Origin: Alphaproteobacteria bacterium
GTDB taxonomy: Bacteria; Pseudomonadota; Alphaproteobacteria; Rhizobiales; Rhizobiaceae
Direction of reading: 5' to 3'
NCBI GenBank assembly: GCA_024280375.1
Contig: JAJRQF010000049.1
Span: forward strand, 20,406-84,405
DNA: 64,000 nucleotides
Part shown: positions 1-9,063 of the stretch, in pieces
How positions within the stretch are numbered: the stretch's first letter is position 1
Layout of the letters: the number at the start of each line of letters is the position of its first letter
The notes under the pieces: model-generated
What the model saw: the letters and a program-made list of their open reading frames with translations, nothing else
Databases searched by the model: none
What the model was told of the DNA's origin: nothing
Made by a program: the position numbers and the translations under genes

Positions 1-1323
1 AACTCCGCCATATTCCGTTCGATGACTGATCATCTCAATTGTTCCTATGATGATTATATTCGCACCACCGAACCTCGCCACCATGCCTCTGTCCAGGAAA
101 TCTGGCGGCGGATGGAAAAAAATGGCGACATTTATTTGGGGCAATATTCCGGCTGGTATTCGGTGCGCCAGGAAGCCTATTTCGAAGAAGATGAGACAAC
201 CGTTGGTGAAGATGGTGTGCGTCGCGAACCTTTGGGCTCACCGGTTGAGTGGACCGAAGAGGAAAGCTATTTCTTCAAGCTCTCCGCCTATCAGGACCGT
301 TTGCTTGAATGGTATGAGCGAGAGCCCGATTGCATTGGACCGTCGCAGCGTCGAAATGAGGTTTTGAGTTTCGTTAAGGGTGGCCTGCGCGATATTTCAA
401 TTTCCCGCACGACATTTGACTGGGGCATTAAAGTTCCCGGCAGCGATACCCACGTTATGTATGTGTGGCTGGACGCGCTGACCAACTATATCACCGGCGC
501 AGGGTTTCCCGATGAGACCGGCGATAAGTGGAAATACTGGCCCGCCGATGTGCACATTGTCGGCAAAGATATTGTGCGCTTTCATGCGGTCTACTGGCCA
601 GCTTTTCTAATGTCAGCCGGGCTTGCCACCCCGAAGCGTGTTTTCGCTCACGGGTTTCTGTTTAACCGCGGTGAAAAAATGTCAAAATCCGTTGGCAATG
701 TGGTTGATCCTTTTGCCTTGTCTGAGACCTATGGTGTCGATCAGATGCGGTTTTTCTTCCTGCGCGAAATTCCATTTGGCAATGATGGCAACTATAATCA
801 CGAGGCGATCGTCAACCGCATTAATGCTGATCTCGCCAATGATCTTGGAAATCTTGCCCAACGCTCGCTTTCAATGATTTTCAAAAATCTCGATGGCAAA
901 TTAGGTGCGCCGGGCGAATTTAGCGCTGAAGACCGTGAGATATTGGCGGCCGTTGATGGGCTGCTTGAAGGTTTACAGGTTGCAATGGACAAACAGGCAA
1001 TCCACCAGGCATTGGCTTCGATTTGGACCGTTATTGGCGATGCCAACCGCTATTTTGCTGGCCAAGCGCCGTGGGCGCTTAAAACCAGCGATCCAGCTCG
1101 CATGGCAACCGTGCTCTATGTGACGGCAGAAATTATCCGACAGGTGGCAATTCTGGTGCAGCCGGTTATGCCGGAAAGTGCGGCCAAATTTCTCGATATG
1201 CTGAAAATTCCAGCGGATAAGCGCGACTTTGCTGCCTTGGGAGAGGTCGGGCGGCTTTCTGCTGATACGGTGATTGAAAAGCCGGTTGCTGTGTTCCCGC
1301 GTTTTGTTGAGGCTGAAAGCTGA
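1..1323 (+). CDS. metG: Methionyl-tRNA synthetase, 5' end outside window
   Basis: Charges tRNA-Met with methionine in the cytoplasm. The frame is open from base 1, so the start and the N-terminal Rossmann part lie upstream; 440 codons are visible. The class I signature KMSKS is at nt 676-690, preceded by the HGFLFNRGE context, and the alpha-helical anticodon-binding domain follows. There is no C-terminal EMAP/Trbp111-like tRNA-binding domain, which matches the short alphaproteobacterial form. The stop overlaps the start of the next gene by one base (TGATG), so it is translationally coupled to the TatD-family gene. No lesions are seen. Confidence 0.97.
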   Translation, partial: NSAIFRSMTDHLNCSYDDYIRTTEPRHHASVQEIWRRMEKNGDIYLGQYSGWYSVRQEAYFEEDETTVGEDGVRREPLGSPVEWTEEESYFFKLSAYQDRLLEWYEREPDCIGPSQRRNEVLSFVKGGLRDISISRTTFDWGIKVPGSDTHVMYVWLDALTNYITGAGFPDETGDKWKYWPADVHIVGKDIVRFHAVYWPAFLMSAGLATPKRVFAHGFLFNRGEKMSKSVGNVVDPFALSETYGVDQMRFFFLREIPFGNDGNYNHEAIVNRINADLANDLGNLAQRSLSMIFKNLDGKLGAPGEFSAEDREILAAVDGLLEGLQVAMDKQAIHQALASIWTVIGDANRYFAGQAPWALKTSDPARMATVLYVTAEIIRQVAILVQPVMPESAAKFLDMLKIPADKRDFAALGEVGRLSADTVIEKPVAVFPRFVEAES

Positions 1324-2138
1324 TGTCTGCCGCAAAATTCTTGGTTGATAGTCATTGCCATCTGGATTTCCCGGATTTCGCCGAGGAACTGGATGATATT
1401 GTTGCCCGCGCCGAGGCCGTTGGCGTCAAACGCATGGTCACCATATGCACAAGAGTGAAAAAATTCGATCAGGTGCTGGCCGTGGCCGAACGCTTTGATC
1501 AAGTATTTTGTTCAGTCGGAACCCATCCGCATAATGCCGATGAGGAACTCGATATTTCAACGCAGCGATTGGTTGAATTGGCCAACCATCCAAAAGTTGT
1601 GGCGATTGGCGAGGCCGGGCTTGACTATCACTATGACAAAGCACCGCGCGATGCGCAGGCCGAAGGATTTCGCAACCATATTGCAGCGGCCCGCGAGACT
1701 GGCTTGCCGCTGGTTATCCATGCGCGTTCAGCCGATGAGGATATGATCCAGATTTTACGCGAAGAAACAGAAATTGGGAAGTTTCCGGCAATCCTGCATT
1801 GTTTCTCATCTGGCAAAAAATTGGCAATGGTCGGCGTAGAGCTTGGCTTGTTTGTTTCTTTTTCTGGAATTCTTACATTCAAGAACAGTCAAGATATTCG
1901 CGATATTGCCAAGGACGTGCCGCTTGACCGGCTGTTGGTGGAAACTGATGCGCCATATCTTGCGCCGGTGCCGATGCGTGGCAAACGCAATGAACCTTCC
2001 TTTGTGGTCAATACGGCCTGCGTTCTGGCAGAGGTTAAAGGGGTGAGTGAGGCCGAAATTCACCAGATCACCACGGAGAATTTTTTCAACTTGTTTGGCA
2101 AAATTCCTCGCCCGGCTGAATTTCCTGCTGCAGGTTGA
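1323..2138 (+). CDS. TatD family metal-dependent hydrolase/DNase
   Basis: A 271-residue TIM-barrel metallohydrolase of the TatD/YcfH family; members have 3'-5' DNase activity or uncharacterised hydrolase roles. Visible metal-binding motifs are DSHCHLDF (His11, His13), GEAGLDYHYD (Glu about 97), VIHARSADED, LHCFSSG and ETDAPYLAP followed by RGKRNEP. Length is normal. It sits between metG and an MBL-fold gene in the order commonly found in Rhizobiales, with one-base overlap to metG and 9 bp to the next gene, so these three genes probably form one operon. The true substrate is not shown by the sequence. Confidence 0.93.
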   Translation: MSAAKFLVDSHCHLDFPDFAEELDDIVARAEAVGVKRMVTICTRVKKFDQVLAVAERFDQVFCSVGTHPHNADEELDISTQRLVELANHPKVVAIGEAGLDYHYDKAPRDAQAEGFRNHIAAARETGLPLVIHARSADEDMIQILREETEIGKFPAILHCFSSGKKLAMVGVELGLFVSFSGILTFKNSQDIRDIAKDVPLDRLLVETDAPYLAPVPMRGKRNEPSFVVNTACVLAEVKGVSEAEIHQITTENFFNLFGKIPRPAEFPAAG

Positions 2139-2147
2139 GTTTTAAAG

Positions 2148-2963
2148 ATGAACGACAGTCAGCCCAAATTACGATTTACCATTCTTGGCTGTGGCTCATC
2201 GCCGGGCACCCCGCGTATTGGTAATGACTGGGGCCAGTGTGACCCCAAAAATCCGAAAAACCGTCGCAGGCGTGCATCGCTATTGGTTGAGCAAATTGGC
2301 AAAAATGGCACAACCACAATCGTGGTGGATACCGGCCCGGATTTTCGCGAACAGATGCTCGATGCGGGCGTAGAGTTCGCGGAAGGTGTGCTTTATACCC
2401 ACGGTCATGCCGACCATATTCATGGTATTGACGATCTACGAGGCTTTGCCATCAACCGCCGACGGCGGGTAAACATTTATGCAGATGAGTTCACTTCACA
2501 ACGTTTGCACCAAGGCTTTGGCTATTGTTTTCAAACCCCGGAAGGTGGAGCATATCCGCCCATATTGCAGGAACATCGAATAATTGCCGGTAAGGCGTTT
2601 TCCATTGATGGGCCGGGTGGAGAATTGGAGATTATGCCATTCCTGCAAAAACATGGCGGCATTAATTCGCTCGGGTTCAGGTTTGGCAATGTGGCTTATT
2701 CAAGCGATATAAGCGACCTGTCGGATGAAAGTATTGCACAGCTACAAAATCTCGATTGCTGGATTGTCGATGCGCTGCAATATCGCGAGCACCCCAGTCA
2801 CTTTTCGCTCGATCAGGCTTTGCACTGGATCAATATCATCAAGCCCAAGCGTGCCATCCTCACACATATGCACACACCGCTTGATTATGACACGGTGGCA
2901 AAATTAATGCCTAAGCATGTTGAGCCCGCCTATGATGGTTTGCAGTTTGAAACATGTGGATGA
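2148..2963 (+). CDS. MBL-fold metallohydrolase, PhnP-like
   Basis: A 271-residue metallo-beta-lactamase-fold hydrolase of the PhnP/COG1235 type, expected to act on phosphodiester or cyclic phosphate substrates. The N-terminus GCGSSPGTPRIGNDWG and the zinc motif THGHADH (His85, His87, Asp89, His90) are clear; a later SSDISD and the terminal LTHMH provide the remaining metal ligands. It is the third gene of the metG-tatD group. It is called PhnP-like by fold only: no phosphonate genes are nearby, so a phn role is not implied. Confidence 0.9.
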   Translation: MNDSQPKLRFTILGCGSSPGTPRIGNDWGQCDPKNPKNRRRRASLLVEQIGKNGTTTIVVDTGPDFREQMLDAGVEFAEGVLYTHGHADHIHGIDDLRGFAINRRRRVNIYADEFTSQRLHQGFGYCFQTPEGGAYPPILQEHRIIAGKAFSIDGPGGELEIMPFLQKHGGINSLGFRFGNVAYSSDISDLSDESIAQLQNLDCWIVDALQYREHPSHFSLDQALHWINIIKPKRAILTHMHTPLDYDTVAKLMPKHVEPAYDGLQFETCG

Positions 2964-3155
2964 CTATTTGGCCCTTGGTGAAAGGGTGATTTTGTATTCT
3001 GTATCACCATCATTATCCAGCATTGCGGAAAGAAAGCGTTGTTCTGATGGGGTAATTGGCTGTTCCTGTTGCAAGCGGTTGCGCAGGGCACCTTCCTTGT
3101 TTTCATTGGCGTAAACAAGCTCCAGGCGCAAAACATCTCCTGATGAATCCGGCAA
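2964..3155 (-). CDS. Small hypothetical protein, 63 aa, TTG start
   Basis: Not recognised. The frame begins with TTG at 3155, placed 6 nt after a good Shine-Dalgarno AGGAGA, and ends exactly at the base after the convergent MBL gene. It would encode a charged soluble protein (VLRLELVYANENKEGAL near the N-terminus) without a signal peptide or membrane segment. It lies 83 bp downstream of nasA in the same direction and could be the last gene of the nirBD-nasA transcript. The ribosome-binding site is the main support; a non-coding 3' region is the alternative. Confidence 0.42.
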   Translation of the reverse strand: MPDSSGDVLRLELVYANENKEGALRNRLQQEQPITPSEQRFLSAMLDNDGDTEYKITLSPRAK

Positions 3156-3238
3156 TTAATCTCTCCTAAATGTAAAAGTTGAGTGACCGTATGAATACAT
3201 CTTTAAGTAATGGTAAATTGCGCCCATAATTTAGAAAA

Positions 3239-5911
3239 TCAGACCGGTTTTTGTGCCGATTCAATTGTTTTGGCGATTTCCGGCAGGCATGAGCCGCAAT
3301 TTGTACCGGCGCTTAACAATTTGCCTATGTCTTCAACACTTGTTGCCTTGCCGCTAGATATAGCCTCAACGATCTCCGCAGCGTCAATAGCGAAGCAAGA
3401 GCAGATTAAATCACCCTGAGCGCCTTTACCGTCCACACTGGCCGGAGAAATTGACATCCAGCGATTGCGAACAGATGAATCAGTCGAATTGAACCATTTC
3501 TCGGTTTCCCGTTCTTCAAGCGGATTATGCCCCGGCGCAATAAACACGGCCGTTTCAATCATTTTATTTTTGAAAAGAGCAGCACGAAATATTTCTACCG
3601 ACTTATCTTCATAGGTAATCAGATCATCCACATTTTCGTCAAGGAATGTGGCGACCCGATCCGGCCATCCCTCCGGCGGCTGCTGCTCAATTGCCAGATA
3701 ATGCAAATAGCAGTTTTTGGCCCGTGCCCGTGTCCAAAATATCGGTAACTTAGGATCAAGCGGTTTGCGCGAAATGATCAGCGCTGAAAATTCCACGGCA
3801 ATCGGTTCAACGAAAACCGGCATGGCCTTGCCTTCCGGCTGGCCGGAATGTGGGTCGTAATGCGAGGCGAAAAGTGCACCGCTCAATCCGCCGGATGAAT
3901 TGTTGCGGCTCCAGTGAATTGGCACAAATGCTGTGCCAGATGGTTGTCCATCTGTAATGCGGACGCGGTAGATGGAATTGGCGAGCCTGCTTGTCACCCG
4001 CGCCAGCCCCATATGGACAAGCCCGAATTTCTTGGCATCTTCCGCCGAGATTTCAACATAGGGTTCAGTGCGATGGCGGGAAAGGGTCGGCGATTTTCCG
4101 CTGCGGGTCATCGTGTGCCATTGGTCGCGCACCCGTCCGCTGATTAATTGCAAGGGGAATTGATCGCTGACCTTTTCTACTGGCAAACGCGGTTCCACCG
4201 CAATCAGCCTTGCCTTGCGATCTTTATGGGTAAAACCACCCTTGCCAAACAATCGCTTTTCGCCACCATTTTGCCTCAAAATCGGCCCTAAAATCGGCCC
4301 CAAAACCGGCCATTGCACGGGTTGAAATTCTTCATAATCCGCCTCATTGATTTCACAAAGACCGGAAAGATCAAAGGCGCGCTCGCCATCATTTTCAAAA
4401 GCGGAAAGCCCCGCATGTTCAGCAAATATTTCTGCCGGCGAGGCGTGGTTGAAGCCTTGTTCAAACCCCATGCGAATAGCCACCTGATTGACCATCCACC
4501 AGTCGGGTTTTGCATCGCGAGGCGGGGTAATAAATGCGCGTTGGCGCGAAATACACCGCTCTGAATTGGTCACCGTACCGTTCTTTTCGCCCCACGCAGC
4601 AGCGGGCAGTTTCACTTGCGCATAGTCGAGCGTATCGGTCTGTTCCATACAATCGGAGACCACAACAAACTCACAATTAGCCAGCGCCTCGCGCACTTTG
4701 CTGGAATCCGTCATGCTGACCGCCGGATTGGTGGACTGTATCCAAACCGCCTTTATTTTGCCTTCCGCAATCGCATCAAACATCTCAACGGCTTTCAGCC
4801 CATCTGACCGCGCTATATTGGGTGCATTCCAGAAGCGGGCGACTTTGTCGATGGATGCCGCATCATAACCCATATGGGCGGCTAGTTGATTGGCCAACCC
4901 GCCAACCTCGCGCCCACCCATTGCATTGGGCTGACCGGTTAGCGAAAGCGGGCCGGAACCTTCTTTGCCGATGCGGCCGGTGGCCAAATGGCAATTGAGA
5001 ATGGCATTCACTTTGTCAGTTCCAGACGAAGACATATGTATGCCGAGCGAATAGCATGAAACGGTTTTATCGTTCGCGATAAAGAGATCATAGAACTGGC
5101 GAAGATCATCAATAGCAAGACCGCATTTACTGGCGACATTTTCAATATCACCGGAACTTTCATTTGCTGCTGCCAGCGCCTCGGAAAAACCAACACAATG
5201 TTCTTCAACAAATTGCCGGTCAACAATGTTGCGGCGGGCAATTTCGCTCAACAATCCGTTGAACAAATAGGCATCCGTGCCGGGTTTGATAATCAGCGCC
5301 AGATCAGAACCCTCAGTTGTCGCGGTTTCGCGCACATCAATGGTGACGAGCTTGCCGCCGCGCTTCCTGCGGTTTTGTTGAATGCGTTGATAAAGCACCG
5401 GATGACACCACGCAGCGTTTGAACCATCCAAAATTATCAGATCGGCAATATCAAGATCTTCATAACAAGCGGGCACCGTATCGGAGCCAAAGGCGCGTTT
5501 GTGCCCGGCAACGCTCGAGGCCATGCAGAGCCTAGAATTGGTGTCCACATTCGGCGTGCCAATAAAGCCCTTGGCGAGCTTGTTGGCGACGTAATAATCC
5601 TCTGTTAGCAATTGCCCGGAAAGGTAAAAAGCTATTGCTTCCGGCCCATGTTTTTCGGCGATTGTGGCAAATTTGCTGGCGACGGTATCCAGAGCCGTGT
5701 CCCAGGAAACAGTTTCGCCATCCACCTGCGGGTGAAGCATCCTCCCCTGATGGCCAAGCGTTTCGCCAAGATTGGTGCCTTTGGAACACAGCCTGCCAAA
5801 ATTCGCCGGGTGGTCCGGGTCGCCCTTGATGACCCACTTACTCTCGTTTTTGGAGGCAAGAATACCGCAACCAACACCGCAATAGGCACAGGTGGTGCGT
5901 ATCTCACTCAT
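3239..5911 (-). CDS. nasA: Assimilatory nitrate reductase catalytic subunit
   Basis: Reduces nitrate to nitrite in the cytoplasm using a bis-MGD molybdenum cofactor. The 890-residue protein starts with the [4Fe-4S] motif (Cys8, Cys11, Cys15, Cys42), continues with the molybdopterin oxidoreductase domain and the C-terminal dinucleotide-binding domain, and ends with a BFD-type [2Fe-2S] domain at about 837-890 (CSC...CGSC). There is no Tat signal, which separates it from periplasmic NapA. The BFD domain is typical of NasA enzymes that take electrons within a NirB-linked system. Its ATG overlaps the nirD stop by 4 bp, so it is coupled to nirBD. Confidence 0.96.
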   Translation of the reverse strand: MSEIRTTCAYCGVGCGILASKNESKWVIKGDPDHPANFGRLCSKGTNLGETLGHQGRMLHPQVDGETVSWDTALDTVASKFATIAEKHGPEAIAFYLSGQLLTEDYYVANKLAKGFIGTPNVDTNSRLCMASSVAGHKRAFGSDTVPACYEDLDIADLIILDGSNAAWCHPVLYQRIQQNRRKRGGKLVTIDVRETATTEGSDLALIIKPGTDAYLFNGLLSEIARRNIVDRQFVEEHCVGFSEALAAANESSGDIENVASKCGLAIDDLRQFYDLFIANDKTVSCYSLGIHMSSSGTDKVNAILNCHLATGRIGKEGSGPLSLTGQPNAMGGREVGGLANQLAAHMGYDAASIDKVARFWNAPNIARSDGLKAVEMFDAIAEGKIKAVWIQSTNPAVSMTDSSKVREALANCEFVVVSDCMEQTDTLDYAQVKLPAAAWGEKNGTVTNSERCISRQRAFITPPRDAKPDWWMVNQVAIRMGFEQGFNHASPAEIFAEHAGLSAFENDGERAFDLSGLCEINEADYEEFQPVQWPVLGPILGPILRQNGGEKRLFGKGGFTHKDRKARLIAVEPRLPVEKVSDQFPLQLISGRVRDQWHTMTRSGKSPTLSRHRTEPYVEISAEDAKKFGLVHMGLARVTSRLANSIYRVRITDGQPSGTAFVPIHWSRNNSSGGLSGALFASHYDPHSGQPEGKAMPVFVEPIAVEFSALIISRKPLDPKLPIFWTRARAKNCYLHYLAIEQQPPEGWPDRVATFLDENVDDLITYEDKSVEIFRAALFKNKMIETAVFIAPGHNPLEERETEKWFNSTDSSVRNRWMSISPASVDGKGAQGDLICSCFAIDAAEIVEAISSGKATSVEDIGKLLSAGTNCGSCLPEIAKTIESAQKPV

Positions 5912-6258
5912 CCATTTGCAGCCATTGGTTCGTTTGCATTGCTGGCGCTTTCTAGCGATAGGAATATCTTGCCATCGCGAACCTCAACCGGATAGGTCGG
6001 CACTTTTCCTTCATCGGCACCAATTGCTTCTCCGGTTTGCATATCAAACACCCAATTGTGCAGCGGGCAGGTGACCCGGCATCCATGCACGATGCCTTCA
6101 GAAAGTGGTCCCTGTTTGTGGGCGCATTTGTTTTCCAGTGCATAGATCGTGTCATTCGAAGTGCGGAACACGGCAATATTAGCTGAACCCTTTCGCACAA
6201 TGCGTGCACCCAACACAGGAATGTCGTCAACGCTTCCAATTTCAATCCAGTCAGTCAT
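5908..6258 (-). CDS. nirD: Nitrite reductase [NAD(P)H] small subunit
   Basis: A 116-residue Rieske-fold small subunit of assimilatory nitrite reductase. Unlike many enterobacterial NirD proteins, the Rieske ligands are all present: CAH (Cys45, His47) and CPLH (Cys64, His67), so it should carry a [2Fe-2S] cluster. It starts directly after the nirB stop with no gap and overlaps nasA by 4 bp. It is expected to help electron transfer from NirB's FAD to siroheme. Confidence 0.94.
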   Translation of the reverse strand: MTDWIEIGSVDDIPVLGARIVRKGSANIAVFRTSNDTIYALENKCAHKQGPLSEGIVHGCRVTCPLHNWVFDMQTGEAIGADEGKVPTYPVEVRDGKIFLSLESASNANEPMAANG

Positions 6259-8694
6259 TTATGCTGTTTCCATCAATGGAGTAAATTCTTGCTTGTGGGC
6301 ATCGCCCTCGGCGCGTTCTTTCCACGGGTCAATTTGCGCGAACTTTTGTCCGTGTTTAAAACGCTCGAACAGGGCAAGGCGGTTTTCCGCATCATCGACA
6401 ATGCGCGCCTTGATCGAACTTAGGCCCACCCGTTCCACCCAGGGCGCTGTGCGTTCCAGATACCATGCTTCCTCACGGTAAAGCTGCATGAAGGCACCGG
6501 AATATTCCATGACTTCCTCTTCGGTGTCGACCTTGCACAACAGATCGGTTACCCGCACTTTTACCCCACCATTGCCGCCAACGTGTAACTCATAGCCGGA
6601 ATCGACGCAAACAACACCGAAATCCTTGATGGTTGCTTCAGCGCAGTTGCGCGGGCAGCCGGATACGGCAAATTTGAACTTGTGTGGTGTCCACGAGGCC
6701 CAGGTCAGTTCTTCCAGTTTGATGCCAAGGCCGGTTGAATCCTGCGTGCCAAAGCGGCACCACGTAGAGCCGACACAGGTTTTCACCGTGCGCAGCGCCT
6801 TGCCATAGGCATGGCCGGATACAAAACCCGCCTTACCGAGATCGGCCCAGATGGCAGGCAGATCTTTTTTCTCAATGCCGAACAGAGCAATGCGTTGTCC
6901 GCCGGTAATTGTAACTTCGCGTATGTTGAATTTATCCGTCACATCGGCAATGGCGCGCAGTTCATTTGCGGTGGTCACGCCACCCCACATACGAGGAATT
7001 ATCGAATAGGTGCCGTCGCGTTGAATATTACCATGCACTCGCTCATTGATGAAGCGCGACTGGCTGTCATCCTCATATTCGCCGGGCCATGCGCAAATCA
7101 GATAATAGTTGAGTGCCGGGCGACAGCTGGCACAACCATCGGCATTTTCCCAATCAAGATATTTCATCACTTCAGGAATGGTTTTCAGGCTTTGGTCAAC
7201 AATGGCCGTGCGCACCACATCGTGGGGATAATGGGTGCAGCCACACATGGGTTTTTCAGCAGGTGCCGCCGAATAGTCCCCACCCAACACATTGGCGAGA
7301 ATTTGCTCCACCAGCCCGGTGCAGGAGCCACAAGATGAGGAGGCTTTTGTATGGGCGCGCACATCGTCCAGCGTGAACAGTTTTTTGGCAGAAATTGCAT
7401 CGACAATATCGCCCTTGCATACGCCGTTACAGCCGCAAATCTCTGCCTCATTCGGCAGGGCCATTACGTTGGAGCCACCGTGACCGGCATCTCCCAAATG
7501 CGCCTGCCCAAAGAGCAACGTATTGCGGATGTCGGATACATCTGTGCCATCGCGCATTAGCTGAAAGTACCAGGCGCCATCGCCGGTGTCTCCGTAAAGC
7601 ACCGCGCCTTCGATTTTGTTGTCGTTCAGCACCAGCTTTTTGTAAACGCCTGAATTTGCGTCTTTGAGGACGATTTCCTCGCGGCCTTCACCACCTGAAA
7701 AGTCACCAGCCGAAAAGAGATCAACGCCCGTAACTTTCAACTTGGTAGAGGTCACCGAGCCGCGATAGGAAAGATAGGCTTTGTGGACAAGATGGTTGGC
7801 GCAAACGCGGGCCTGATCGAATAGCGGCGCAACCAACCCATAGGCAATGCCGCGATGTTGAGCGCATTCGCCAACCGCATAAATATTCGGGTCATAGGTC
7901 AGCATGGTATCATCCACCACCACGCCGCGCTCGCAATGAATGCCAACCTTTTTCGCAAGTTCGATATTGGGCTTGATGCCGATAGCCATCACCACAATAT
8001 CAGCCTCAATTTCCTGCCCGTCTTTCAGTTTAATACCTGTAACCCGATCCTCTCCAAGAATGGCCTCAGTACTTCCTTCGGTAATAAATTTTAGTCCCTT
8101 TTCCTCAAGCGACTGGCGCAGCATGGCACCTGCTGTAAAATCGAGCTGACGCTCCATCAAAGTGTCCAACAGGTGAACAACGGTGACATCCATGCCGTTA
8201 AGCGCGAGGCCGTTTGCAGCCTCAAGGCCCAAAAGCCCGCCGCCAATCACCACTGCCTTTTTGTAAAGCTTTGATGTATCCAGCATATTTTCCACGTCAT
8301 ATATATCGCGGAAACCAATTACACCTTCCAGTTTATGGCCCGGTATCGGCAAAATAAACGGTTTGGAACCGGTGGCCAGGAGCAACCGATCATAGGGTGT
8401 TTTTGAGCCATCACAGGCACTGACAGTTTTTGCCAACCGGTCGATATAATCAACTTTGCAACCTGAATGAAGAGTGATGTTGTTTTCTTCATACCAGGCA
8501 ATATCATTCAACATTATATCATCGATGGTTTTTTCACCCGCCAGAACCGGTGACAATAGAATGCGATTATAATTGCCATAGGGTTCGTCACCAAAGACAG
8601 TGATGTCATACATATCAGGCGCCTGGGCCAGCAATTCTTCGACAACTTTCATGCCTGCCATGCCGTTGCCGATTACCACCAATCTCTCTTTCAT
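6259..8694 (-). CDS. nirB: Nitrite reductase [NAD(P)H] large subunit
   Basis: Reduces nitrite to ammonium with six electrons from NAD(P)H. The 811-residue protein has the expected order: an FAD/NAD-binding pyridine nucleotide disulfide oxidoreductase domain (GNGMAG at the N-terminus; second nucleotide site VVIGGGLLGLEAA), two BFD-like [2Fe-2S] cysteine groups (CGCNGVC...CGSC and CGC...CASC), then the sulfite/nitrite reductase domain with siroheme-[4Fe-4S] cysteines (CVGSTWC and GCPRNC). First gene of the nirB-nirD-nasA operon. A sigma-54 type element lies about 70 bp upstream of its ATG. Confidence 0.97.
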   Translation of the reverse strand: MKERLVVIGNGMAGMKVVEELLAQAPDMYDITVFGDEPYGNYNRILLSPVLAGEKTIDDIMLNDIAWYEENNITLHSGCKVDYIDRLAKTVSACDGSKTPYDRLLLATGSKPFILPIPGHKLEGVIGFRDIYDVENMLDTSKLYKKAVVIGGGLLGLEAANGLALNGMDVTVVHLLDTLMERQLDFTAGAMLRQSLEEKGLKFITEGSTEAILGEDRVTGIKLKDGQEIEADIVVMAIGIKPNIELAKKVGIHCERGVVVDDTMLTYDPNIYAVGECAQHRGIAYGLVAPLFDQARVCANHLVHKAYLSYRGSVTSTKLKVTGVDLFSAGDFSGGEGREEIVLKDANSGVYKKLVLNDNKIEGAVLYGDTGDGAWYFQLMRDGTDVSDIRNTLLFGQAHLGDAGHGGSNVMALPNEAEICGCNGVCKGDIVDAISAKKLFTLDDVRAHTKASSSCGSCTGLVEQILANVLGGDYSAAPAEKPMCGCTHYPHDVVRTAIVDQSLKTIPEVMKYLDWENADGCASCRPALNYYLICAWPGEYEDDSQSRFINERVHGNIQRDGTYSIIPRMWGGVTTANELRAIADVTDKFNIREVTITGGQRIALFGIEKKDLPAIWADLGKAGFVSGHAYGKALRTVKTCVGSTWCRFGTQDSTGLGIKLEELTWASWTPHKFKFAVSGCPRNCAEATIKDFGVVCVDSGYELHVGGNGGVKVRVTDLLCKVDTEEEVMEYSGAFMQLYREEAWYLERTAPWVERVGLSSIKARIVDDAENRLALFERFKHGQKFAQIDPWKERAEGDAHKQEFTPLMETA

Positions 8695-8746
8695 AACCGT
8701 CCTTCATCTTTACCGAAGTGCCAAAGTTGGTTTTGCGCACTTTAAT

Positions 8747-8760
8747 CTATTTGCAAATAG
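8747..8760. promoter_or_regulatory. Perfect 14-bp palindrome in nirB leader
   Basis: CTATTTGCAAATAG is self-complementary. It lies just downstream of the nirB -24/-12 element, close to or at the predicted transcription start, so it could be an operator or a 5'-UTR hairpin. No regulator is identified. Confidence 0.35.
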
Positions 8761-8764
8761 AGGA

Positions 8765-8779
8765 GCAAAAGGCATGCCA
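8765..8779 (-). promoter_or_regulatory. Sigma-54 (-24/-12) promoter of nirB-nirD-nasA
   Basis: Read on the minus strand this is TGGCATGCCTTTTGC, which fits the sigma-54 consensus TGGCAC-N5-TTGC with exact GG-N10-GC spacing. The predicted start would leave a leader of roughly 60 nt before the nirB ATG. Sigma-54 control of assimilatory nitrate genes through NtrC-type activators is well known; that NtrC acts here is inference. Confidence 0.68.
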
Positions 8780-8942
8780 GTTTATGAATGTGTTTCAAAA
8801 TCCATTAAGGCGTTGAATAATTGGGGTTTAATTGGAATGGCGTTGACAGTTTGCGTCAATTAAGCCGGTTATTTTTTAGGCAGCTCGACACAAATTGCAC
8901 AAAATTTAATCATGTAAAGAATATGCCTAAAATTTGCTCTAT

Positions 8943-8970
8943 ATCTGCAAGTGATTGAAATAATGCAGAT
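8943..8970. promoter_or_regulatory. Inverted repeat between divergent nitrate promoters
   Basis: Arms ATCTGCA (8943-8949) and TGCAGAT (8964-8970) are perfectly complementary, 21 bp centre to centre, about two DNA turns. Two TGCAC half-sites lie on either side (8896-8900 and 8972-8976 region). The position, between two outward sigma-54 elements, is where an NtrC-like enhancer activator would be expected to bind. The binding protein is inferred, not shown. Confidence 0.4.
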
Positions 8971-8999
8971 TTGCACTTTGTGGGTCAATATTGCTGAAC

Positions 9000-9014
9000 T
9001 GGCATAGTCATTGC
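9000..9014 (+). promoter_or_regulatory. Sigma-54 (-24/-12) promoter of narK-kinase operon
   Basis: TGGCATAGTCATTGC matches TGGCAC-N5-TTGC with exact GG-N10-GC spacing. Transcription would begin near 9025, which excludes the TTG/ATG codons at 9016-9021 as starts and favours GTG at 9064. It pairs with the nirB element as a divergent nitrogen-regulated promoter set. Confidence 0.66.
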
Positions 9015-9063
9015 GTTGATGAGGGTAATTCTTCCAAATTTTGATCGCATGCTAGGAAAAAAT

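Noticed and set aside
8716..8735. Second -24 like box (TTGGCACTTCGG on the minus strand) close to the nirB start
   Set aside because: The -12 position lacks GC, and a promoter there would leave almost no leader; the element at 8765-8779 is better.
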